The translations under genes and the position numbers were made by a program. 64,000 bases of DNA, from contig JAGGNK010006471.1 of NCBI GenBank assembly GCA_017590115.1, positions 1-64,000 of the forward strand, in the 5' to 3' direction. Shown here piece after piece: positions 12,701-24,700 of the stretch. This stretch comes from Montifringilla adamsi. Taxonomy: Eukaryota > Chordata > Aves > Passeriformes > Passeridae. How positions within the stretch are numbered: position 1 is the first letter of the stretch; each line of letters opens with the position of its first letter. The notes beneath the pieces were generated by a model. The model saw nothing but the letters and a program-made list of their open reading frames with translations, had not been told where the DNA came from and searched no databases.

Positions 12701-15700
12701 TTGGTTCTCAAAAGGAGTTAGAAACTAAAGGTGAAATAAACTACTTACTTGTTGCATTTTTCATCACTGCCAACCTTAACAGCACCAAAAAGAAACCATT
12801 ACTGAAATCCTTCCTGATAAGGGGTTTTATACTAACACAGAATATCACTATTTTCTACAATACGAAGACATTTCCTATGGGAATAATTTATTAAAACATG
12901 AAATGCAGTGGCATGTGGAGATGAGGGTGCTTTCAGTTAGATCAGCCACACTTCTTCATCTACACCATACCCTGCATGAATGTGTGCACGAAGGTGTATT
13001 TCAAATTAAGTAAGGAAAATTACACCAGTGAACATGATTTTTGTTACAATTTCTATATGCTTGACTTTAAAATGTTAAAATTTTTTCCAAGTTCTTTACC
13101 TGAGGCTCTAAGCTGGCCAAGCAACTGTGTTCTCATTCCTACAATGATTTCCATTGTGGCTTGGGATAGGAAGTTCTTTTCACAGAAGGCTCTCTCCCAG
13201 CCATCACTGCGTGCCTTCTGCCATGCCTGAAAACATTTTTACATTTGCCTATTAATTTGATAGGCTAAAACTAAAAACTGCATTTTTGAAAAAGATTACA
13301 TTTATGTCAATAAAATGAACGTAAAACCCACTCTAAAAGTTAATATATCAAACCAGATTCTTTTTTCTGTTCAAGAATTAGGTTCTCTTTACGTGTTCAC
13401 TACAATGATGGTTATGTCAAGTTAAAACAATAAATAAAGACCATTACATTAAGATCATGATTTGAAGTTCAGTGTAGTAGGATATTAAGAGGCACACTGT
13501 TGGAATGCTCAGAATTTTGTAAGGTTTGAAAATATCAACAAAACATACTACAAAAAGAGTTCCCTCACAAATGTATGAGTCCAATACACAGGAAAGCCAC
13601 TAGGCAAAATAAAGTCTTCTCCAAGGACTTAATCACAGTCCACCACTCTGCATCCAAGTAGACATTATTTGCCTTGATTGGGTGTCGGGGTCTGCTGTTA
13701 TGTGTCTCTGCCCTGACACGGGAAAAGGTGGTTCTGGGCAGCCATGATTTCGAAGGATGAGTCTGGACTCTCAGATTTTCTGCCTTCAGTCTTGTTTATT
13801 AATTCTTATCTACAAAGTTTTCTCTCTGCCCAGCCGAGGTCCGCTCAGCAGGACAGTCAAGTGCACTCTCCCCCGCCCTCAGGGCGTTTGTGTCCTTTAT
13901 AGTGAAAATTACGTGTGCCATATTTACCTTTATTTCCCAACACTATTCACCCTTATAGACAAGTGTACCTTCACCATGAACCAATCCCCAAGTGCCAACA
14001 TCACCACACAAAATGGAAGACAAGAAGAAGAAAGAAGAACACAGGACCACGCCCTGAATCCTCCATCTTGTCTTCATGACCCCCCTGTACCTAATTTTTC
14101 CAAAATTTATATTTCCCTCTGTAAATGTACTATTCACACCCAAGAAGCTCTCATTTCCTCATATACAGGTGCTTCCCCTTTAGATGGATCAAAGTCAAGC
14201 CACCAAACTCTTTTGGCAACATGCCACGGTTTTCGAGCCCCCCCAGGGGCTCCCCCGGTGTATCTGCACATCCAGAGTGGTGTGCTGAGATCCCACAATT
14301 GGGTGATCTACTGTGATTAGTACTCTCAGAAATGAAGTACTACCTGGAAAGCCCTGAGCAGGGCCATGTGGTCACTGAACGTCCCGGCAGCAAAACGCTT
14401 CCTGCACAGCATGGCTGCACGTTTTTGGGAGGCCAGCGTGGGCAGCACAAAAGGGTCTTGGCAGGCAAGAGCACAGGCAATGGTCAGAACAGGATCCAGG
14501 CACTTCAGAACTACAGCATACAACACCATTTTACCAAGGTGTGGCTCTACAGGTAATTCAGTGAGGTGATAACCAAGCTCAGTTAAATCTTCCCAAGGGT
14601 CCATGGCATCTATGGTCTGTTTATAAACAAAAAAACAAACAAACAAAGGAGAGAGGGATGGGTACAGTGGACAAAATCAATTTACAGTGAAAGCAGAAAA
14701 GACGTCAATAGTGGACATTAAGTAGACTTGTTTCCAAACAATAAAAAAGCAAGTCAAACTTAACAGAGACAAGACTTTGAAGCACTCTCTTCCCTTGACA
14801 CCGAAAAACACATCCCCACACACAAAATGAAAACAGACAATAAACAAAAATTCAAAACATCCTTAAGTAATTAAAAATAGCTTCAGTACAAACTGAAGTC
14901 AGTAAGATAGATTGCTAAACCACAAATTTGGGATCAAACACAATTACCATCTCAACCTATTCTTTTTCTGACCTTAAGCATATGCACGCCATTTCTCACA
15001 GTTACAGCAGGCGGAGGATCAGGAGCTTTCATAAGAAAGTCTACAATTGGACAATTAATCGGAGCCAGAAGTTTTGTGTACAAACAAATCTCCTGCAAGT
15101 TAAAAGGCAGAACAAAAAAGATTACTAAGATTTGGAAACAACCCCCAAACACATGATTTGTTGTAATTAATAGTATGGTTTGATGACATTCTATTTTTTA
15201 AATATATAATTTCTAACTGAACATGCACCTGAAGCGGCATTCTTAGAAGTTCTGGAGACTGAAATTCCAACATATTCTGAAAGCGGAGCCTGCTGAAGAG
15301 ACGAAAACAGACTCCAGGCTGACAGCGCCCAGCCCTTGAAAATAAACAATCGGAAGTTGTGAAAATTAGGATTTATTTCTAAAAACAAAACCAAAAGCCA
15401 ACAAACAGACACAGAAACTCAGAATGGAAAAGTAGAAGCAGTTCTATGAAGAAAGTGCTGTAAGTCACACACAAAGTGAGAGTTTTCCAATCATGGATTA
15501 TTTTTGAGAGTGTGGCAATTTTTTACTGTAATTTTAATCCAACAATGAGAAATCTGGAGGAAATAAAACAAGTCTTATCTAATGTAATGTGCTGTGGGTT
15601 TTTTGCTAACCTAAGACCAGTCCAAATCTCAATCATCCTTTGTTGTAAGGAATCAGTTACAAATGTCATTTCTTCTCCTCACATCCCCCAAACAGAAGTG

Positions 15701-18700
15701 ACCCTTGGAGTAAAAAGCAGAATAAAGATTAAATAACTTGTGAGTGAATGAGAGACAGCAAATTCTCTCATTCATATACGTTTATGTGTATACATGCAGC
15801 TTAATGCCAATGTGATTGATTAAACAGGCATTTGTTGCTACATAAAGTTCTGAGCCCTCATCCCCAGTGTTGGGAAGAATATAATCATGGCCTGTTAAGT
15901 CATGGATAGCTTGGAGAAAGTGATATAGGCAGCCTTCTGCCCACAGACAAAATGTGAAAACACCCCACTGGACACTGTGACTGCTGGTGCTACATGGGAG
16001 AAAGAGGAAGGAGAACAAATTAATGGTGGGGGGAAACAACCTAGACCTTTGGGAAATGCCTGAGCATCACTTTTCTACAACTTGGGAAATGATTCCAAGA
16101 AATACATACTGACCCCTACTTGTCTGCACAGTAGTAGGGTTTGCTGTTATCCAACATGACACTGGACTAGGCTAGAAACAGTTACTATGTTGTGTACTTT
16201 ATTCTAAACATAAAGGACTGTGGATACCTGCAAAATGGAAACCATTATGAGGCATTTATTACCTGCCTTTTCTCTGCATAGCACTGGCTTTTGAAATCCA
16301 CCCCATTTTTAGCATTGTAACACGACTCAGTGCATCAAAAGACTTCTAGAAAAACAAGGAAGGAATATAAACTGAAAACTCAATAGGAATTTATGAAATA
16401 CGAAATAAAACTTACTAGTCATTTTGATTACCAACAGAAGTTTTCTAAAAAGTATGAAACAGTAATATACACAGCAGCTTCTGGCACACAGGTATCTTCT
16501 CAGTTTCAAGTGAATTCATGATGGTATTGCCTTTGTAGTATCTTAGTACTACACAGTTTTTGAAATTAAACATTTTCTAGTCAATAGGTAATTGCAAGTC
16601 AGTAAAAGGTACGTCAGATCTGTGTTCTGAGATATCACCAAGCAAGTAAAAATATATTATTATACCAAATAAAGTTTTCCTTTTCATCTCACTTGGAAAT
16701 TACCTTATTTTCTTAGACTGATGTAAAATTACAAAAAAAAAAGTTTGTTTTATGAGAACTTCAGAAATTTGGTGTGCATGTCGCCTATGAAATCAAATTT
16801 AGTTTTCAAAGCCATACACTAGGTCTTAAATTGCCTCACTATGTGATCTCACTTTTCTTGAACAAGTAATTAGGAAAGGGCACCAAACACACCAAAACCA
16901 CTGCTTAAAAACGTAATGGATTATTTTTGGACTTGATACAATAGTAGGACAAAAGGAACTCCCAGTGTCCTCTAAGTCTCAGGAAGGTAGTGGTCTAAAC
17001 TGAGGACTTGTTTTAAAAATCCCACAGAAATACTAAATTACAAAAGAGAAAGATACATTAATACATCATATTAGCTTTTACAAGTTTTTTAGACAGCTAG
17101 CTATTTACAGTATTTGTCTTAAAACAAATGGATGTTGAAAGTTTACAGTGAGGACTGTTGCCTGACAGGCACTAGCTCTCAGCTAATAAAAGCTTTTTTT
17201 CACCTTACTGTAAAGCAAAAAAAAAAGTTCTCCAAGATTTATGCACTGTGTGTTTTAGAATGGCACTAGGAAAATTTAAGGCAGTCATACCTCTTTAACC
17301 TTGCCTGAATCAATGACAAACACAACATCATTGACTGTTATGCTGGTTTCTGCAATATTAGTAGAAAGAATCTGCAAAGAAAAGAAACCAAAATCACCAA
17401 AACTATAGTAACTGCAAAAGCAACAGCAAAATAGATCATTGTAGCATCTGACAAAGTCCTCTAATACTTGCAATTTTGCGAATGCCAGAAGGTGGAGTTT
17501 CAAGCACTTTCTTCTGATCCAAAGTCTGCACACTTGAATGAAGCATGAAAACTTGGTATCTAATGCAAGACAAAAGAACATTTTAAGGATCTTTAAAAGA
17601 AGCAATGAAAAGCCACAGTAACTAAAGGTTTTACCTGTGAGCATTATCAGCAAATCTCTTGTCATCAAACAGAATGCGGTCCCTCAGGCTCACTATCTCA
17701 TCATACCCAGGAAGAAATATTAAAATTGCTCCTAAAAAAGGAAGTGCGTTTGCAAAGTTAAACAGAAAATTCAAATACATGTCAGTGCTGTTAGGGGTAT
17801 AGTTAGTAATTCGTGCAAATAAAATATAGGCTTCTATAAAGTATATGAACCAAACCGGCTGTACAGAGGGTGGGGCTAGGGTTTTCATCCTCAGGATGGC
17901 GAAACAGTGGCAGACTGGCAAGGAGATACCAGGACATTTACATACAAAGGAAACCTGGGCTGCACAGGAGATGGTCATTCACGGAGGCATGTATCCAGAG
18001 ACTCCCAGAGATGATGGCCTGCAAAGATACCCATCTGAGATAACCAGGGCCATCAACACCTGCCACCTGAATACAGGACTCTGGGAATCGGGGAGAAGCA
18101 TTAATCTATTCCCAGACGAAGGCTTTGTGCAGCTCAGGCTGAAGAAAAGAAACAACTTGAATATGAAGAACTCTAAAAAGAGACAAAGGGACTCTACTGG
18201 GAGCAAAACAAAGAGTATAAGGGCAAAACAAAGAGTATAAGAACTGTTCCCTCGGAACAGCCAGTGTGGACGAAGGGGGATTTGGTGCGACAGAGGCCAA
18301 ATCCAGGTTCACCCAGCCTGTATCCCGGGGCTGTTGCCCTGTCAGTTTGATTGTTGGCTGTCAGGACTGTATCACGGTCGTGAACAAATTAGTTTTGTTT
18401 TTATTAGAATTGGGCATATTTCATTTTTACCTATAACAATCTTGGTGACCTTGCCCAACGTGATCTGATTTAGGATTCCAGGGTCCCCTCTCGAGGTCCG
18501 GGCAACGCCCCACTGAATTCAGCGGCCGGATGAGACTGAGAGAGCCCAATGGAACCGATCAGATTACATGAACTTTTTGTAGCCTAAAAGCCACAATCAA
18601 AAGGTAAAAATGGGCCCAGAGCTCTCGAGGACAGAGTTAATTCTACGTAAAGCCGGCAATTTTTACTCAAAAAAACTACGTGCATGAAGACTCCACAGGG

Positions 18701-21700
18701 GAAAACGAACTGTAAGTATCGTGTGGTTGAGTGGCGTGTGATTGAGTGTGTGTGTGAGACGTGATATTATCACAAAGCGAGTGTGGACCCCAAGATCGCA
18801 GTTCCACTCTTCTGCGAGGAAAGTGGTTGGTTGCGGGGGAAGCAAGTGAAAACTCGTTAAAAACACACACACGCACCAACCCAAAAACCCTGGGAAATTG
18901 GGGAGGGAAGGGGGTTGTTTTATTGATCACGGGCTGGATCAGAAGGGAACGGGAATCCATCAACAGCCAGGAATCACGAGACCTCGCTGGATCCAGGAAT
19001 AGGTAAGAGAGCTCTTCTTTTTTTGTCGACAAAAAATCCACAGATTGCTTCACTGCACAGTTAGTAGGTCAGCAAAAAGTTTTATTTTTGTGGCATATTG
19101 TGATTAAGAGCCAGAAACAGGGTGGACCCACAGAAAAACCAGGAAACAGCCTGGCTCTTGACTAAATCCACCAAAGAAAAGGTAAGTAAGGGTAAAAGGA
19201 CATGAAATAGAAAAAAGAGTAAACTCCAGGGAAGAACCCCGGAAAAACCAAGGAAAAGGGAAAAATATTGTATTCCTGACATACCAAGGCACAGTCCTCT
19301 GGGATGGATGTTAGAACACTGGGAAGACTGCCCTATGAGAAGGAGAAAATCTAAGGAAATGGTAATTTATTATTGTATGGAAAAATGGGCAGATGTGGAG
19401 ATCAGGAAATATCTGTTTTGGCCTATGTTTGGGTCATTTAACAAAGAGCTATGTCGAGCATTGGGGGAATTTGTGTTTGAGGAGGAGGGGTCGACAGAGG
19501 AGGAAATGGAATATGCTCGGTTATGGGAATATGCCAGTATCGGATTGTTCCCTGTCAGAGCTTGCAAACAACCTAATGATCTAGTAAAAACTTGGGAGCT
19601 CCTGGAAAACCTTCCTCCCCCTTACCCAAACCCTCAGGTGCAAGGTCCTCTCCCTGAATCCGCGAATCCCAGGCACCGACAGGCAACGCCGCAGGCACCG
19701 CCACCTAAAGTCATGCCTCTACAGGAGCAAGCTTCGGCAATCCCCTCCCCACCAGAACAAACCCCGTCCCTTCCCCCTCCTACACAACTGGAGGAAAACA
19801 CAACACACACACACACACATCCACAGGAAAGAGTCCCCACCCTCCAGCTGTACAAGACGCAGAACTTGGAAGGTGTATACGGACGATAGCGAAGACGAGG
19901 AGGGACAACAGGGTCTCTTTCCTCTCAGAGAAGTTCCGACTGCTCCAGGGGTCATTGGTTATATGAATGTGCCAATAAATTCAGGGGATGTACGGCATTC
20001 AAAAAGGCAATGGGAAAGATCATGGATGACCCGTTGGGGGTGGTGGAATGACTGGATGAATTTTTGGGGAACAGCATTTACTCATATGATGATATTTGCG
20101 CTACTATGAGGTCATTGTTCAATGCCGAAGAACGGGACATGATAAGAGTGACTGCAATAAAAGATTGGGAACGCAGAAACCCACAAGGAGGGAGTGGGGA
20201 GGTCAAATGGCCCAGCCAAAGGCCATCCGGGAATGCCCAGGTAGAAGAAGATTGGCAGAAAATGACTGAATTAAGAAATATGGTTATTCAAGGTATTCAA
20301 GGAGCAGTGCCAAAGGGACAGAACTTGGGGAAGGTTTTGGGGGAATGCCAGGGGAGGGATGAAACTCCTATGGAATGGTTAGAGAGATTAAGAAAGAGTC
20401 TCCAAATGTATTCAGGTACAGACCCAGACTCGCCAGTAGGAGCCATACTATTGAAAATGCAATTCGTGGCTAAATCTTGGGAGGATATAAGAAAAAAAAT
20501 AGAAAAATTGGAGAATTGGCAAGAAAGGACATTGCAAGAGTTGTTGCAGGAGGCTCAAAAGGTTTATATGCGGAGGGAGGACAAAAAACAAAAGATACAA
20601 GCCAAGGTTTTGGTGACAGCAGTAAGAGAAGCCCAGAAACAGGAACAGAATACTAGCACCGGGAAAGTGGGGCAAGCGCAAAAGCCCTTGGGGAAACCCA
20701 CATATCCGCCGAGGAAACCTGCGTCCCGTCAGAGGGAGGTGCCAGAGTGCTATTATTGCAAGCAAAGAGGTCACTTCAAAAGAGAATGCAAGAAGAGAAT
20801 GAAAGATGAGAAAATGTTCCAGGAGGATTAGAGGTGTCAGGGGCTTTTTAATATGGGGTCTATAACACCAAAGGAGCCCTTGATAAAACTTAAAATCGGA
20901 CCCCATAAACAGGAGGAGATGTTTCTGGTGGATTCAGGAGCTGAAAGGAGCACCGTTCAATATCTACCATGGGGATGCTCAAAAATCAAGGATTCTATGA
21001 TGGTAACTGGGGCAAAGAGGGAACCCTTTAAGGTACCAGTAATCAAAGAGGTAGAAGTAGAATCTGAAAATAAAATACGCTTGGGGAATATGTTACTAGT
21101 AGAAGAAGCAGACTATAATTTATTGGGAAGGGATTTGATGGTGAACTTGGGCGTTAGCCTAATTACTCAAGAATTGCAGCTTGTGGTAAGTTTATACAAG
21201 CTGACCAGAGAGGACGAGGGAAAGATCAATCCCAAGGTGTGGCATACTGAAGGGGAGGCGGGGAAATTGGAAATGGAGCCCATACACATAGAGATTGAGA
21301 AACCTGAAGACCCTATTAGGGTAAAACAATACCCGATACCCTTGGAGGGACAGCAGGGGTTAAAACCCATAACAGAAGATTTGATAAAGAAAGGTAATTT
21401 GGAACCTTGCATGCCAAGACATAATACTCCCATTCTTGCGGTCCAAAAACCGATGGGAGCTATTGTCTAGTACAAGATCTGAGGGCAGTTAATCAGCAAA
21501 CAAAGGCTCTGCTTCCTACGGTTCCAAATCCATATACCCTCATCAATAATGTGTCACCAGAAGATATTTGGTATAGTGTGACTGATTTGAAAGATGCTTT
21601 TTGGATTTGCCCTCTGGCAGAGGAGAGCCAAAATTATTTTGCATTTCAATGGGAGGATCCAGAGACAAATCGTAAACAACAACTCAGGCGGACCTCCCTG

Positions 21701-24700
21701 CCCCAGGGGTTTGTGGACTCGCCAAACCTGTTCGGCCAGGCTCTCAAGCAACTCTTAAGTGAGTTTATCCCAACAGAAGGAACCAATACTACAGTATTGT
21801 ATGGTATTACTACAGTATTGTATGCTATTACTACAGTATTGTATAGTATTACTACAATACGTGGACGATCTATTAATAGCAGGACCCGACGAAGGTGGGG
21901 TAAGGTCAAACACTGTTGCTCTCCTAAACTTTTTAGGAAACAAGGGTCTGAAAGTCTCAAAATCCAAACTACAGTTCACGGATCCTGAGGTAAAGTATTT
22001 AGGACACTGGCTGGTAAAAGGAAAGAAAAAGTTAGACCCTGATAGAATAGCCAGGATCATCTCCTTGCCTTCCCCTCAGTCTAAACGGGAGGTAAAACAG
22101 GGACTTTTGGGATTTTGTAGGCAATGGATTGAGTGGTACAGCAAAAAGGTAAAATTTTTATATGAAAAGCTGACTACGGATAAACCCAAATGGAGCAAGC
22201 AGGACGAGAAAAACTTTAGGGAACTGAAGGAGTCTCTTATAGTGGCTCCAGTATTGAGCTTGCCAGATGTAAAAAGACCTTTCCAACTATTTGTGGATGT
22301 AAGTAATCATACTGCTTACAGGGTGCTAACACAGGATTGGGCAGGGTCAAAGAAACCAGCAGACTATGTGTCTAAGCTTTTGGACCCTGTCAGCAGGTGG
22401 TGGCCTACATGCCTACAGGCTAAAGTGGCCATAGCTGTGTTAGTGGAGGAGGCTAAAAAGATAACATTTGGGGCTCCTCTGGAAGTATACTCCCCACATA
22501 CTGTCAGGAGCATTTTGCAGCAGAAGGCGGAAAAATGGCTCACTGATGCATGGCTTCTGAAATATTAAGCCATTTTAATCCATTCCCATGACTTAGAACT
22601 TAAGACCACAGCAGCTCAGAATCCGGCTCAATTTCTATATGGAGAAACTCTGAGTATACCTGCCCATGATTGTGCTGAAATCGTTCAACTTCAGACCAAA
22701 ATCAGATCCAATTTGGAAGAGGAAGAATTGGAGGAAGGAGAAAAATGGTTTGTGGATGGATCAGCCAGGGTTATCGAAGGAAAGCGAAAAACATAATGCC
22801 ATAATAAATGGGGTAACCGGAGAGACAGTAGAATCAGGTCCTTTAAATGCAGGCTGGTCAGCACAGGCATGCAAATTATATGCCATGCTGAGAGCTTTGT
22901 TGGCATTGAAAAGTAAGAAGGGAACTATTTACACGGACTCAAAGTATGCCTACAGGGTTGTTCACACTTTCCTTAAGATCTGGAAAGAAAGAAGGTTAAT
23001 TAACACAAAATGGAGGGGGTTGGTACACAAAGAATTTATAAAGCAGATTCTGGCAGCTATCAGGGAGCCCGAAGTAATCGCTGCAGTTCACGTAAAAGGA
23101 CACCAAACTGGAGCACAGTTTAGGACAAGGGGAAACAACTTGGCGGACCAAGAAGCCAAACATGCAGCACTCCTACAGATAAGTACTCCAGAAATTTGTG
23201 AGGGTGAGGAACAGGAACTTCCTCCCCAACTCTCTCAAAAGGAGATTGAGGGGTATGTGAAGACTGGGGGAAAACTGGACAGAGGTAAGTGGAGGTTGCC
23301 AGATGGAAGGGAATTGGTATCAAAGGAGTATACTCGGAAAATTTTAAGGAGGTTACATACGCAGACTCATTGGGAGGCCCAGGCTTTGGCAGAACAATTC
23401 TTAAAATTCTTTGGATGCAAAGAGATATGTGAATTGGCAAAACAAGAGATATAGGGATGCATGATATGCCAAAAGGTAAACGGAGCCGAGCCAGGCAAAC
23501 AGCACTGGGGAGCCGCCCAGTGGCATACAGGCCCTTTGAGAGGGTCCAGGTTGATTTCACAGATCTGCCAAAGGTAGGTAGGTACCGGTGTCTGCTAGTG
23601 ATAGCAGACAAACTGACACATTGGGTAGAGGCATTTCCAAGCTCCCGAGCTACCGCACACGTGGTATCTAAAATATTATTGGAGGAAGTAGTGCCTAGAT
23701 ATGGATTAGTAAAGTATATTGATTCAGATCAGGGCACACACTTTACCTCCAGGGTAATAAAACAAATAAAAGAGGCTTTGGGAATCCGATGGGAATATCA
23801 TACCCCTTGGCACCCCCAAAGCTCTGGACAGGTCGAGCAGATGAATCAGACTCTAAAAGCACAATTGTCAAAATTAATACCGGAGACTGAAATGTCCTGG
23901 GTCAAATGCCTCCCTTTAGCTCTACTACATATCAAAACACTCAGAAACAGGAATATTACCTTTTGAAATGTTACATGGAATGCCTTATGAACATGGGATG
24001 CCGGTAGGGCACCCTAAAATTGAGGATGGACAAATAAGGCCGTACCTCATAGCTATGAACAAAAACTTGCAGGAATTGCGGAAAAAAGGGGTTATAATGC
24101 AAGGGACTCCTTTAGGTTTTACTATTCATCCAGTCCGACCCAGAGATCACATCCTCATAAAGACGTGGAAAGACATACCATTATCTCCTCATTGGGAAGG
24201 GCCCTTTCTTGTTCTCTTAACCACAGACACAGCAGTTCGAACAGCAGAAAAGGGCTGGACTCATGTGTCAAGAGTTAAGCGAGTGGAGCCTCGGACAGAA
24301 GCAGCGGAGTGGGAAGTCGTTTCTCCACCTGGGGATTGGAAGCTTACACTGCGCCGACCACACTAATGACAGAAATCGACCCGATAAAGTCAAGAGCCTG
24401 ACTGTCCGTGCCACCCATTTGCTATATTCAAGTGCTTGTATTGGAAGGAGTCATGGGTAGCGCACTGTGAAGGGGGATTGAGACCAAGGGGTTTGTGTGA
24501 AAAGTGTTTTGATCATGAAATACATTTGACTAACCTAATTTTGACGCTCCTCACAGAACTACGGGTGATTGAGGCAGACTCCCTAGCGTGGTTCAGACTT
24601 TTCCAAAATGGGATAAGGGGAAAACTCCAATCTCGTGCCCAAATCTTAGCAGTCAAGTGCCGACGATTAAACAAGATACCCAGCAGTGCCCAGCCAGTGA

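Noticed and set aside
13757..14320. 187-codon open frame on the plus strand
   Set aside because: It lies almost wholly inside the solo LTR and runs antisense to it; composition only.
17467..17470. GT donor for exon 15 four bases downstream of the GC donor
   Set aside because: It would add four bases and break the frame into the conserved motif V exon.
17845..18240. Open frames of 131 and 141 codons in the two provirus LTRs, nearly identical
   Set aside because: Identity reflects LTR duplication, not a gene. The frame overlaps U3 and the TATA-like region, and no known accessory protein is recognised.
19798..19822. (CA)n run taken as a separate microsatellite locus
   Set aside because: Part of the gag linker of the provirus; mentioned there instead.
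19634..19955. Antisense open frames across the gag Pro-rich linker
   Set aside because: Shadow of a Pro- and CA-rich coding stretch on the other strand.
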